Numbered from the stretch's first letter, positions 12,862 to 24,722 are shown. The stretch is DNA of 64,000 nucleotides from Planoprotostelium fungivorum (GCA_003024175.1 MDYQ01000095.1:29834-93833), one strand, 5' to 3'. Made by a program: numbers and translations. The notes: a model not told the origin generated them from the letters alone.

Positions 12862-13152
12862 TCTCGTTCCTTGTTAAATGGCGATGGTGATCTGATGTGA
12901 TGGAGGGAAAGAAAAAGCCACAGAGATTCCAGGCTTTTTCCATCTACAAACTCGATATTTTGTTTCGAATTTGAATTCTGGAATAATTATCAACAGATGC
13001 ATATACTCTAAATCGTAGAAAGCTTGCAATGTATCGATGTCTTATGTTCTATATTGCTGTGGAGACGTCTTTGATAATTTATAATATTTTTATTCTGTCG
13101 TTGTACTGGTGATCGTCACGTGAGGTGCACACACACGAGCCACCTACGCATC
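12862..13152. promoter_or_regulatory. Divergent promoter, Nup98-96 / P-loop kinase
   Basis: This 291-bp gene-free interval separates two outward-facing start codons (12861 minus, 13153 plus). It is AT-rich around 12950-13095 and holds a palindromic CACGTG E-box at 13117-13122, about 31 bp before the plus-strand ATG. No TATA box can be assigned with confidence. Confidence 0.4.
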
Positions 13153-14403
13153 ATGCTGAGACGCTGTTCGATACGCGGTTTTATAAACACCAAAAGATCT
13201 TTAGAGGGTTCTCCCACAGAATGGGCTGGAAAGGCACCCAAAGTCGAAAGACCCAATCAGAGATTAGAAAACGAATGGTTTTCTACATCAGTCGATCTGT
13301 CAGCCCGTAGACAATCTTCAGGTGATCCAACAATCATCGCCACTCTTGACGGCCGCTAGACTACCACATTGTCTTTTTGGAGGGTCCCTCAGGCTCGGGA
13401 AAAGGAGACGTGCTGAATCGTCTAAATCGAATTGGATACCACACTTGTGCATCACCGTACAGGCAGTTTATTGATGTGAACTCGATCTGTTGAGAGACTT
13501 ACCCTGAAATTCTGCAGCCAAAGTCCACATCGAACACGAACCCACTGATCACCTTGAAGTGGGCCACCGACATGATGAACTCCCTTGAAGACATACAGAA
13601 GCGAGCGCAGGTAGCTTTCACATAGTAGTTCGCTATTCTGATAGCCTACAGTCTGGAGAGTTGAAGGACAAGGTAGCCTTCGTTAACCGATCCTTCTTAA
13701 CACCTTACATCTTATCTACCGTCAGAGATGGACAGAACAAACAGTACCAATACTTCCAAGACGTTATGTGGGAAGTGAAAAAGGTTCGCGGTGATCATCA
13801 AAAGACTCTTCTCATGCGATACAGACTCACAGCTGCTCCGTGGTATACTGCAAATCGGACCCAGGACAAGTTTTACAGAGACTCCTCGGTCGATACGAAT
13901 TGCTGCCTGACGAACAGAAAGCCATACGAAGGGTCCTGGGCGAGTACGACCAAGATGACATTCAAGCCATCACGAGCCGCTATGCCCTCCTGGAGGATCA
14001 AGTGTGTCGATGTGATGGAGATGAAACTGATGTGACGAGGTGTCCGGTGGCCAGACGATGATGAACGTGAAAGCCGCCATGAGAGACAGCATCACGACCA
14101 CTGAGGACATCCAACAGGTATGGAGAGTGTCATCCATCGTCTCATCTGTGCAGGTCGTGTCCGAGATTGAGCCCAACCAGAATCTGGTGGATGCCATACT
14201 CCACACGACTTCCACCAAACAAGCTGTTGCGGCCATGCTGAGATACTACGGCATCGGCTTCACCTTCGACCTCTCAAAGTTCAAGGTGAGAAGACGGTGA
14301 AGAGTCTGTCTCATCATCGCAGGTGCCACCCAATGAAGAGTACGTGGGTAGACCGGGAGAGATACCGAAAGATCAAGAAGCAGAAGCTAGACCAAAGATA
14401 TAA
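13153..14403 (+). CDS. P-loop nucleoside/nucleotide kinase-like protein, probably mitochondrial
   Basis: The ATG at 13153 opens MLRRCSIRGFINTKRSLEG, a basic, Arg/Ser-rich N-terminus of the kind used as a mitochondrial presequence. A Walker A motif FLEGPSGSGKGDVLNRL is encoded at ~13377-13425. Further exons give FVNRSFLTPYILSTVRDG, a strand followed by CKSDPGQVLQRLLGRYELLP (~13845-13905) and a C-terminal helix pair ending in EEYVGRPGEIPKDQ. The layout (P-loop, DRSFLTPY-like block, late strand with a Gly-Arg helix) resembles the deoxynucleoside/thymidylate kinase superfamily, but I cannot assign a substrate. At least five short introns, so the exact protein is uncertain. It shares a divergent promoter with Nup98-96. 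Confidence 0.6.
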
Positions 14404-14535
14404 CATTCTCATATCTCGAATAGAGTAGTTTATGACAATGTGCTCGTTCCAATTCAAAGAGTCTGTCATCTCTCTGTCTCATCTTCTTCATGCTGAACTT
14501 GTTCCATTCGGTACGATTTTATTCCGTTCATACTT

Positions 14536-15549
14536 TTACGGTGATTGGTCTCTGCGTGGTGATTTGTCTCTGCGAGGTGATTTGTCTCTGCGAGGTGATC
14601 TGTCTCTGCGAGGTGATCTGTCCCTGCTGTTCGATCTGTTCCTGCGAGGTGATCTGTCTCTGCGAGGAGATCTATCTCTACGGGGTGATCTATCTCTGCG
14701 AGGCGATCTGTCTCTGCGAGGTGATCGGCTGTACGATCTGTTTCTGCGGGGTGATCGATCTCGACGAGGTGATCTGTCTCTGTCCCTTCGGTCGTAATCT
14801 CTGTCTCTTCGGTCGTAGTCTCTATCGCGAGATCTGTAATCCCTGTCTCTGTAGCTCCTACCTGCCGACGTATCAGATCACATTACATGACGATTCGAGA
14901 TGTCTCACTCGATGATCTTCCACTGCTTCTAGATGCCCTGGAGATCGAATCAGAGAGGCCTAGCTTGAATGACACACCTTCCCATGTATTTTCCTGGAGT
15001 TGGCGAGTGAGCTCTGAGAGTATGAGAATAATCGATGCGCACAGGCTTTCCTCCTATTGTCTAAAGCTTCGCTGTTAACACTTCTCTCCAATCATATGAT
15101 CCACCCACCGTTCCTTTACAAGTGTTGAGTGCTTCTGTTGCAGACTCTTGAGATTCAAAATAGACAAATGCGAAGCATTTTGAACGTCCAGTCTATAGGA
15201 ATTCAATGGTAACACTCTGAGTCATTCGCACCTCTCTATCCCTGATGAGATCCACTTTCTCTAAACGTCCGAAACGGTTGAATTCATCGTCTAAATCTCT
15301 TTCCGTGGTAGTAATGGACAGGCCGAACACACCTAGTACCTTCCCTGCAGGAGGTGCTTCATTATACACCCTCTTTCCTACTCGATCATAGCTGAAAGGT
15401 TTCGGAGAACTAGATCTAGAGCGCTTTGGTGAACGGTTGGGCGATCTTTCCCTAGGAGATCTCTCATTTCTCTTAAATGTTCCATTTTCCTCCTCTGAAG
15501 CAATGTTCATGGGTTGCTCTTCCATCTTCGAATCACTCGTGTCCGCCAT
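14536..15549 (-). CDS. TRA2: Tra2-like SR splicing regulator
   Basis: RS-RRM-RS architecture, as in transformer-2 proteins. A short N-terminal region with repeated RSP (ERSPRERSPNRSPKRSRS) precedes one RRM, with RNP2 as LGVFGLSITTTERDL and RNP1 as SKCFAFVYFES. The RRM is followed by HSPTPGKYMGR, the linker hallmark of Tra2. The C-terminal tail (14536-14830) is a near-perfect S-P-R-R-D-R repeat, seen in DNA as an 18-bp tandem repeat. RNP1 is recovered only after removing an intron whose donor follows DRE (~15197-15235); another intron is near 15060-15125. The product should bind exonic enhancers in the nucleus. ATG at 15549, stop at 14536-14538. Confidence 0.88.
14540..14780. repeat. 18-bp tandem repeat encoding RS tail
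   Basis: Roughly a dozen degenerate copies of a unit like ctgcgaggtgatctgtct, in frame on the minus strand with the SPRRDR repeat of the Tra2-like protein. Copies differ mainly at third positions, which fits purifying selection on the peptide. Confidence 0.85.
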
Positions 15550-15603
15550 TCTGCTTGTGATCGCTCGTTTCTAATTTCTGAAAAAAGGGTGCCATCTACA
15601 ACT

Positions 15604-15795
15604 TCAACACAAAAGAGTGGAAACCAGGGAATCTTCAGAGCTGAGCTCCTCTCCCTTCTTATTGGCCGACTTATTCCCACTGACCACTATCCAGAAGATC
15701 ATGATTATGAACCGAGGAAGGGACAGCGTGAACCCAATATCGAGACGATGACAATTCCTCGAAAGTGCGACGTCAAATGAGGGATCCAGGCTCAT
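15604..15795 (-). CDS. Possible small single-span membrane protein
   Basis: A 63-codon ORF starting MSLDPSFDVALSRNCHRLD with one hydrophobic stretch (IGFTLSLPRFIIMIFWIVV) and a short charged tail. I recognise no family. It sits 54 bp upstream of the Tra2-like start on the same strand. The hydrophobic helix and compact composition are the only support; it could be a chance ORF. Confidence 0.25.
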   Translation of the reverse strand: MSLDPSFDVALSRNCHRLDIGFTLSLPRFIIMIFWIVVSGNKSANKKGEELSSEDSLVSTLLC

Positions 15796-15839
15796 TGCAA
15801 ATGATCATTTGAGCTATGTATTCGTACATCTACCTATGA

Positions 15840-16830
15840 TAGTCTGAGGAACAACTCAACCGGCTAAGACTCACAAGACTGGTGACCTTTGTTGGGTACC
15901 TTCTTTGCTGACTGCGAAAAAGCCACTGTATAGAGGGTACGACGATGCGTAGGAGACCAAAGCTCGTCGATAGAGGGCCTTCGAAATGAGTACTTCTGCC
16001 TCCCCCGTACCAGATCATACGCGACCGGCTGATAGATGTGCACTAGAAGAGTGTGGCAAAACTGATTTGGATCAATTTGGTCAACTCTGAAGAAAGTTAC
16101 ACAGAAGACACTCCGAAATTTTGGCGATACAAAGATCGACATGGTTCTAGGTCGAGAAGTCGTCTTGTGAAGTGAGATTGATATGGGATATATTGCAACT
16201 GGTCGAGGCTCGCTGATACAATTCCCAGGGGGTGAAATGCCAGACCAGGAGTAAATTGCTGGTGACATTCAATACAGTTGAATAACTCTACGTTATATGA
16301 TTCTTGTGGAAGGAGACACATGCACGATTGTACAGGAAACAAAAAGAGAAGTGGATAATCAGGGCAAAGACTGAGAAAAGGAAGAAAGCAGCGTGTCGAC
16401 AAGAATGTAACACCATGTCTGGAAAAGTCGAAAATCCGAATTTATGAACAGATCATTATCGTTATTCACGGCTAACCGCTCAGGAAACTACTCACATGAA
16501 GCAACTCTCACATTCAGCTTTTAGAATACGCTGCAGCGCCAGTTGGCAATGTGGATCATTTATTTGTCACATGATAACACGTTCTCACATTGCCATGAAT
16601 CAGAAGTGGTTGCTGTTACTTAGGGTCAACTGCTCGATGTGTTCATCAGAAGAAGTGGTGGTGATGGCCACCAAGTGGGGGTGGCTCCAGCACGATGTAA
16701 GATTTCGAGGTAGTGTTGAAGACGAGCAGCGAGGAGAAGACGACATCAGGGACGAGGACACAAGAATGATATACAACGTACCGTTATTTTACTGTATTGG
16801 ATGCTAAGCGGTTTACTGTCGTGGTACGCA
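15840..16830 (-). mobile_element. Decayed retroelement fragment (integrase-type)
   Basis: No intact gene. Minus-strand reading around 16190-16310 gives QESYNVELFNCIECHQQF followed by HPLGIV, resembling the end of an integrase zinc-binding region (CxxC) and the start of the linker before the catalytic core. The stretch 16289-16308 (tacgttatatgattcttgtg) recurs exactly at 62950-62969, and 16780-16821 recurs with few changes at 62676-62721, so both regions derive from the same element family. Frames are broken by stops and shifts. Whether it is Ty3/gypsy or another LTR class cannot be told. Confidence 0.5.
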
Positions 16831-17007
16831 ACTTCACCTCCTAGGACATTTTGATCAAGTCACCTACTCATTCACACTCTACTGTCCGCTCCTCCCCACT
16901 TGTTACATTCTGGATGCTCCTCAGTCAGTAGTCTTACGCTGGACGAGCAATCTCGTAGATGCGTTCATGGTGAAACGAAAACGAAGACAAAACTGTTTTC
17001 TTTCTCT

Positions 17008-18510
17008 TTATGAGAAGGATCCCGGTGGAATCCATCGTCGTCTCGCCAAGGTCATGATCCCAGACATACCACCGATCTTCGATGGCTCTGAAAAGTTACC
17101 GAGCAGCGTGTAGTAGCCGGCCAACATGCAGGCCATGCCGAGGGAGAAATTGAGAGAGAAGTGAACCATCAGGTACTGCCCCGTCTTCTTCGGCCGTACC
17201 AAGAGTTTCGTCGTGCTGGTGGAGTCTGCAGATGCAATCCTCTTGTTCTTCTGCTTCTCTCCTCTCGTGTACGGCGTGCCGTTGCCGTGGTGAGATTTCG
17301 ATACGGCCGACCCCGTGCGGGGTGAGTAGAGTTTGTATATACAAGATACCACCAGGTACACGATGGCTGCCATTCCAATCCACACCGAGCCCCCTGCTCC
17401 TTCTTTAATCTCCAGAGATAAAATGAATTTATTTCTTAGTAGAGAAATAGTCTCACCTTCGATGACTGCGAGGCCAAAGGAGAGACCCATGAATAAGCCA
17501 GAGGCGGAGGCGGGAGAGCAACCCTTGAAGATGGAAGGGAGGATGGGGGTGATGTGGAGGAGAGAGGGGCTGAGGTTGATATCGATGAAGCCCTTGTTGC
17601 TCATCTCGATGGATTGGATGTTGCTGATCCACGTCCAGAGGCCGAGCAGCGTGAAGAGCGCGGAGAATAAGAGCCAATGGCCGAGGTCCTCGTCGAGGAA
17701 ATAGATCTGAGACGATGAGCAAAAGACAATGAACAGACAGAATGAATAGTTGTTATCGAGAGGGCGAGTACAGTCATGTCGTGTGTGGACGTCAAGAATG
17801 AAGGAGAGACTCACCAAATCGTACAAATCTGTTGGTATCTTGTGTTGATAGTCGTTGACTTCGTTGACATAGGAGTGCACTGTGTCTCCCGAAAAATGTA
17901 CGGCTGAGCCGTAGACGAAGGTCATGATGGCGATGAGGTCTAACCACTGCGTCCAATCGTATGATCTCCTCAGATAATTGATGAAGGATGAAGTTGAGGA
18001 CAGCCGCAGGGCTGAATCCAGTTGATTGTATTCACGGATCAGAAACCGGATGCGTAAGAGGATGATCGCCCTGATATCAAGTCAGGGTGACATATAAATT
18101 GAAAGTAGTGTGATAATTGTGTCGCTTGCATTGAACAAGATGATTATGAAAATCATCGAAGTTGACTCGGATGCTCACCAGAAAGGGGCCAATATGAATA
18201 GATCTAATAGATCAAATACTCTGATGGCTTTTGACAGTGGCAGATGGTTCTTATCCAAGATCTTCGCTTCTGTGAGAAGAAGAACAGCAGCCGGTACAAT
18301 GCTGATAAGTACCAGCGACCAATTCAAATTGGAAGTGTATGAATCGAGCTGTTCTTGAAGGTCCATACCGACATGATCGGACGAAGGATCGAGACTCTTG
18401 CACTTCTCACTCGACGATTTGTCTGGAGAAGGTTGTGTGATTTGCGTCTGTGTCATCGTCTCTGTTGAAGATGCTTCGCCAGATGCCTGCTTCATTGGGT
18501 AGACCCTCAT
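17008..18510 (-). CDS. Multi-pass membrane protein of unknown family
   Basis: The N-terminal exon (~18180-18510) starts MRVYPMKQASGE, has a Ser/Thr/Gln-rich segment and a first hydrophobic helix (SLVLISIVPAAVLLL). Later exons give more hydrophobic segments and conserved-looking His/Asp/Glu blocks: YGSAVHFSGDTVHSYVNEV and IYFLDEDLGHWLLFSALF, then GLFMGLSFGLAVI, WIGMAAIVYLVVSCIY and LNFSLGMACMLAGYYTLL. A basic Lys/Arg loop (~17200-17300) lies between the last helices. Introns are near 17415-17460, 17705-17815 and ~18066-18178. The paired His and Asp/Glu residues next to membrane segments could bind metal, as in ceramidase-like or related membrane hydrolases; this is speculative. An upstream in-frame Met at 18636 is possible. 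Confidence 0.55.
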
Positions 18511-18752
18511 TCTACTCTTATCGATCGGTCGTCGGACCTTCTGAGAGAAGAACTTGAGGTGGTGCTGGTGGAAGACTCGTCTCTTTCTTGGTTTCCTGCT
18601 TTCAAGTTGAGAGCCGGCAGTTCCGCGAATTTTCACATCGGAGGTTTTTCAGCCCGTGTTACGCAACACGAGAGACCTCCAAAGAACACTCCCCTTCACT
18701 GAAGAACTTGTCAGACTCTGTCCATTTATTGGTTCCTATAAATATGGAATCG

Positions 18753-21700
18753 TTATGGATCCACTGGGGGTGGGAGGCTGCCCAGGAGAGGAGGAGGAAG
18801 GGATCCAGTCTTCGCTCGGCTAATGCCAGACAGTGAACTGCCTCTCGATCTCGACTCTAAAGTGGGGCTTCTCGTTCGGGTGACCTTCCAGTCCATCAAT
18901 TGTCCGTTGGAGAAGAAACCTGCCCGCCTCAATTTCACTCTTTTTTCAAAGACACACGCACCTTCGTGTACCGTTCCATCTGCTCTACGCAGGTGTCCCT
19001 TTCCGTGATACTTTCCATCTCGCCAGTTGCCCTCGTATACATCTCCATTGTCACCTGCCTTGAACGTCCCCAGACCTTCCTCCATTCCGTCTTTGAACCC
19101 TCCCTCGTAGTAGCTCTGATCGCTCCTCCACAGTTTACCCTCTCCGTGCCTCAATCCCTTGTGGAAGTCTCCTTCGTATATCTCTCCCGTCTGTACAATG
19201 GTCTGTTTTCCTCTTCCGTGAAATAGGTTCTGCTGGAAGTTGCCCTCGTACGTGTCTCCGTTTGCACTCTGGTAGACACCCCACGATGACATGCTCCCCT
19301 CGTAAAACTCCCCCTCGTACGCATCTCCGTTCTTGAATCTACACACATCAATCTCCCCTCTCTCTCAGACACTCACTGGTAAGATCCCATTCCGCTCTTC
19401 TTTCCGTTGATAAAATGTCCTTTGTACACGTCCCCGATGGCATGCTCGTACATCCCTGTTTGTGTCATTCATTCAATGGATAGTTGATGGTAGACGCAGA
19501 TGGTTCCACGGTTCACCTTTTCCGTGGAATCGATTGTTGGCAAATTCACCCGTGTAACGATCACCATCAGTCATGACGAGAATACCGAAGCCACATTGAA
19601 GATCGTGCTCAAAGGATCCACTGTAGATGTTTCCATTGGCAAAGATATACTTTCCCTTTCCGTGTCTCTCTCCCTCTGCGTTGAACATCCCTGTGTACGA
19701 GTCTCCATTTGGATAGATCAACGTGTGTTCCGCATTGTTCTCGTCCTGTCTCTGTCATTCTCTTCCTTCTCTTTTTATTCTCTATATGTCATCTTTTTAT
19801 TCTCTATATGTCATCTTCTTATTCTCTATATGTCTCTCGTAATATTCTCATCTCGCTCACCTTCTTGAATGTCTTCCTCCTACTTCTCTGTTTGTGTGAG
19901 TTGATGATGTCGTTCATCAACTGAATGGATGTCCTCGACATCTTCGACTCAAATTGCGGAGCATTCAGTGCCGCTCTCTCCGAATTGATCACTGCATCTT
20001 TCACCCTCCCATCCCACACAACGACTCACGTTTCGTCAGGAAAGAATCCCTGTGTTCAGATTGAAGGGAGATGAACAGTGGAAGTAACGGTGCACACGGT
20101 TTGACTCCAGGCTTCGTGGCGATCTCGATCCTGTGGAGTTGAGCGCTGTGTCAACAACGATCGAGTACCTCAACGACATACCACCGGAGGAATCGATGAC
20201 AGGCTGTACGACGACAAAGACATCTGTGAGAGTGAAGGATGGTTGGATGAGTCAGAAAGAGAGGAGAGGATACGGTTGAAGTGAGACTGGATGGTCAGGG
20301 GATTGAATGATCCAGACTCTACAAAGACGATGACGACGATGTCGTTACCGATGTGTCTCTTCCTCTCCACTTGTTGCAGATCGGTGGTGGAGTAGGGTAA
20401 CATGGTGCTGACGTGGAACATGATCTGTGATGCCATGTGGGTGCAGAAGAGCGATTCCGTTCCGGTGGTGTTATCTGAGAGGGTCAACATCCATCTCAGT
20501 GTCATCCATTGTGTCTTTCGATAGAGAAAGGCTCACGGTTGACGTCTAATCCTCCTTTGTAGTTCTTCCATCCGTGCAGCTTAACTCGCTCACCAAGGAA
20601 GTCCAGAAATTTATCGAAAGATGGTGTTGCCTCTGTAAAGAATGAATGAGGGACGTCAGAATGATAAAAAAGAACAAAAGAGAAAACGAAAGTAGGGAAC
20701 GAGAAGGGTGTATGGATGACCCACCGTTCGCAAAGTATTGATTCTCGTCCGTCTGTCCCTCCTTGACCAAGATGATACCAAACTTGTAGGCCTTGCAGAT
20801 CATGCTGTTCTCGTATTTCATGAGAGCCTCTTGGATCTCCTCATCGTGTGACGCTTTGATGAGCTGCAAGTTCTCCATCTCCGGTAGTTTACTCTGCATT
20901 CTTTCATTCTCTTCCTCTCTCTTCTTCTCACCTTAAGGTAGCCAACCATCTTTGAATAGCTCGTACAGTGGGCCGCAGGGATCAGTTCGTGTTTCGTTCT
21001 CTAAGTGAGTTGAGTGAGTTGAATGCTTTCTATCGCACCTTCTTGCTGCGGATGATGGCCCTCCTCAATTCGATATTATTTTGTTCCTTTTGCTTCACTT
21101 TGGCTTCCAGGGTCACGATGACGGGTGAATCGGGTGATTCACAGAAGAAGTGGGTTTGCTCTTCTCGATGTGTGAGATCGCTGGTTCATCTTCTAGACTC
21201 ACCATTGTTATAGAAGAACTCTTTGTAATAAGGGATATCAGCTTGCGAGTGAAGGATCGGATTGGAGTATGTCAGGCTGGCGAGTGTCGTCCCTGAGCTA
21301 AATCGAACTCCCTTCTCCACCTGAAGGAATTAGTCAATGCTGGCGCTAAGTTCTCTCTTCCATCTCTACGACAGGTGAACATGTACTTACTTTATACCCC
21401 GATTGATCTCCAAAATCGATCAACTGTGACTCTGTCAATCGACCGTTCGGATTAAAACTTATAGATCGAGAGGCGACTCGGCTAATCGGCGAACGTCTCT
21501 CTATCAATTTCGATGTTGAAGAAGTCTTCTTCATCTTATTCTCATTTGCTGGCAAATGCAGAGAGGGTGCCGACCGGGTCGAGTTTCCGGGGACGATGGA
21601 AATGATTTGAGCTGAAAAGTTTTCTCACCGCTGCTTGCCCGAGATTAGCCTGAAGAAGAGCGGCATCAGGTAAAATCGATAGACTCGTCCGCTTATCTCT

Positions 21701-21802
21701 CAGATCGGGTGAGGTGATGGGGGTGACCCTCTCTTCGGATTCTCCAAGATCTATAGCAACTGAGGCTCTTCTCCTCATCATGATCTTCCCCCCATATTGC
21801 AT
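18753..21802 (-). CDS. RapGAP-MORN fusion protein
   Basis: The N-terminal exons (MQYGGKIMMRRRAS) lead into a Rap/Ran-GAP domain across ~20170-21260: IPYYKEFFYNNEHTHFF, FLDFLGERVKLHGWKNYKGG, IMFHVSTMLPYS, QQVERKRHIGNDIVVIVF, then a strand continuing to VVVQPVID. The HIGNDIV Asn is the catalytic Asn thumb of RapGAPs. After a short helical tail (~19860-20010), an intron (~19753-19859) joins to LIYPNGDSYTGMF, the first of about nine or ten MORN repeats (YxGxWxxGxxHGxG pattern) that fill 18860-19750. The Ser/Arg/Pro-rich C-terminus stops at 18753. RapGAPs switch off Rap GTPases; MORN repeats bind membranes or act as scaffolds. The join is supported by in-frame splicing between RRKTFKK and DENNAEHTLIYPNGD, but could instead be two adjacent genes. 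Confidence 0.75.
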
Positions 21803-21966
21803 GACGCTGCTGGTTCCTTTGGCAAGCTCAGCCTGGCAGAGGTTCTTTCTTTAGGCACCCTTTTCTGCGACTAGCTCGCACTTGCCCTTTACAATTGAAT
21901 ATGCGAACTGAGACAAAAGAGAAGCTGCGCCTCCACAGGTTACATCCAGTAGAACGGTCATTTTTA

Positions 21967-24722
21967 TCAGTTGTTGCCACGCCTAAGGGTATCCAGCCTC
22001 CTCTGTCTCTCTTCCGCCCTCCTCTCCGCTTCCTTCTCTTCTCTCTTCCTCTGCTCCTCCCTCTCTTTCCTCTTCTCTTCCCTCTCTCTCTCTTGCTTCT
22101 CCCTCTTCTCTTCCTCTCTCTTTCGTTCCTCTTCCCTCTCTCTCCTCCTCTCCTCTTCTATCTTGGAGCTCTGCTCTCTCTTCTGCCTCTCACTCTCCTC
22201 GTTCATCATTCTCTCTTGCGCCATCACCGACCTCCTCTTCTCTCTCTCCTCCGCCCTCTGTCTCCTCCTCTCCTCCTCCTTCCTCTTCTCTTCGTCCTCT
22301 TGTCTCTTCCTCTCTTCCCTCCTCTTCCTCCTCCTCTCCTCTCGTTCCTCCTGCTCCTTCTTCTCTCTCTTCGCTTCGTCCTCCGTCAGAGAGATGTTGA
22401 TGTCGTCGATTCCGCTCCTCGAGGCCTGCAGCTCTTGTAACCTTCTCTTCCTCTCTTCTCTCTTCTTTCCTTTCTCTTCGTATTCTTCCTCCTCTCTCCT
22501 CTTCTTCTCGCGGATCTCCTCCACCATGGAACCCGCAGAGGACGAGGGTGTGATGCTGGGCGAAGTGGAGTATAGACTGACGTTGCTCTCTGTGCTTGTT
22601 GATGGTGTCACGCGGCTGGACTCTGACATGGTGAGTGAGTCCACCGAATGGGCTTCCATCAATCTCGTCTTCCTCTCCTCTCTCTTCTTCTGTGCAGCCT
22701 ATACAGATCATCTTACGATCCTCGGATCACAACCCACCTCGAATTCCTCTCTGTCTTTCCTCTCCGAATCAGCCCTCTTGGCCCTCCTCTCTTCCATTCG
22801 CTTCAATCTCTCCTTCTCCTCTTGCTCTCTCTCGAGGTTATCTGCTTCTTCCCTCTGCTTCCTCCTGTCCTCTCTGCTGGGTCCCGGTGAATCGGGTGAT
22901 AAAACTTCCCCTTTCATCGTCTTTTCCGCCGCCCTCTGTTTTCTCTCTTCCCTCCTTCTGTCCTCTTCCTCTTGCTCTTGGCGTCTCTTCTTCTCCAATT
23001 CTTCTCTCCTGCTCTCTATTAATTGTCATCCATGTTGGCACGCACCTGGCCTTCCTCTCTTGCTCTCTCTGTCTGTCTTCTTCTGCTTCTGCTTGCTGTC
23101 TTCTGATCCTCTCTTGCTCTCTCGCTTCCTTTCTCTCCTTCTCTTTCCTGCTCTCCTCCTCTTCCTCCTCTTTCAGTTTTCTTCTTCTCTCCTCTCGCTC
23201 AGACTTTTGTCTTTCGAGTGCCTCGGCCGCTTCTTTCTCTCGGCGTGCCTTCTCTGGATCCTCTTTTGGTACCGCTGCACTCTTCTCTACCCTACTCCCC
23301 TTCAGTTCTTCTTCCTATCTCTTTCAACTCACGGTTTGCTGTACCTCGCTCGTATTCTCTCCTCTTCTTCCTTCATCTCGGCCTCTCTTTGCTTCTTCTT
23401 CTCTTCTTCTGTAATGGCGTCAGATCTACCCCTCCGTGTATCTTGTTACCTTTCTTCACCCATTCTTCTTCTCTTTCCTTTTGTCTCGCTGCTTGTTTTC
23501 GCTCCAATTCTTCTCCTTGCTTCTTATAAATCGCTTCTTCTTCTTCTGCCTTCTTCTTCTCCTCCTTCAACTTTTCCATTCTCTCCTGCTCTCTCTTCTC
23601 TTCTGCCCTCCTCTCTTCCTGTTCTACGTCACCCTCCTTCTATCCCTCTCTCTCACCTCTTCCTCCTTTTCTTTCTGTGCGAGTCTCTCCTTCCTCTCCT
23701 TCTCCCTCTTCTCTTCTTCCTCTCTCGCCTTCCTCGATGCCTCTTGCCTCTCCTGTGAATTTGTCAATCACGGTCAATTGGTTCACTCTCACAGCCTCCT
23801 GCATCTTCTGTATGGCCACTCTCTGTTCTTCCCTCTTCTTCTCCTCTTCTCTCCTCTCCTTCTCCTCCTGCTGCTTCCTCATCTCCTCTCTCTTCTTCTC
23901 TTGCTCTCTTCTCGCCGCCTCCGCTTCTTCCTTGAGTTTTTTCTCTTCCCTCTCCATCTGAAGCCTCTTCTCTTTCGCTTGTCTCTCTGCTGCCGCCGCT
24001 TCTTGTCTCTTGGCATCGGATACTTCCTTCTCCTTCTTCGCTTGGGCCTCCTCTCTCGCTCTCTCTTCCGCCGCCTTCTTCTGCATCTCCTCCCACCTCG
24101 ACCCACTGTTCACCTTCGCAGTCGCTTCTGCTTTAGGCTCTGTGGCGGTCTTCTGAGGTACCACGCTCTTGGTGGTGCTCACTGGGTCGCTCTTCGTGGT
24201 GCTGGGTGCTATGGATGAGCTGTATGTGATCTTGGGGAAACCCTCCTTGTTGAATGCGTGATAGTACCTGATTGTACTTCAGTTTGCCTCTTCTCGTGTG
24301 ACTCACTGTGATACATAGGTGATCACGGATAGTTTCTCGGGTTTTGGTACGCACAACATGTCTTCCACGTCCAATAAAGCCACGATTCCAAACTGATGGA
24401 CGTTAGAACGGATGATGGAATAAGAGGTTAATAGCCGCTGATCTGTATTAATCACCTGTTCGCCGACCTCGAAAGCGAGAGCCAAATTCTTCTCTGGTTG
24501 GTCAGGAGAGAGAGAATAGTAATCGAAGCATTCGGGGTGGAAGGCGTATATGATTGCTTAATGATTCAGTTCGATGACGTCGAGTCGGATCGACACACCA
24601 CAAAAGGCGAGGCCGTCTCTGTAAGAACTCGTGAAGTTCTCGACCTTCACGTTTGGTGCTCCGTTTGTGATTCTCTTTGTCCAAGCAAGGAGTGCATCTT
24701 GTCCTTTAAGTACTGTTCCCAT
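21967..24722 (-). CDS. Calponin-homology protein with long charged helix
   Basis: The N-terminal CH domain is split over three exons: MGTVLKGQDALLAWTKRITN with VKVENFTSSYRDGLAFC, then AFHPECFDYYSLSPDQPEKN, then VALLDVEDMLCVPKPEKLSV with ITYVSQYYHAF. This pattern is typical of a single actin- or tubulin-associated CH domain. After a Ser/Thr linker the rest (~24110-21967) is almost entirely Glu/Arg/Lys with scattered Ala/Gln (EEERRREREEERKREEEK style), broken by a short Ser/Thr segment near 22540-22650. Such ER/K stretches form coiled coils or stable single alpha-helices. Expected role is cytoskeletal linkage. Start 24722 fits a tag|ATG border just upstream; another ATG at ~24780 is possible. 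Introns are near 24240-24310, 24390-24450, 23755, 23450 and 23010. Confidence 0.72.

Noticed and set aside
21971-23758. 595-codon plus-strand ORF rich in Leu/Ser/Phe
   Set aside because: Mirror of the Glu/Arg/Lys-rich minus-strand protein. Pyrimidine-rich DNA rarely contains stops, and there is no membrane-protein logic in its hydrophobic runs.
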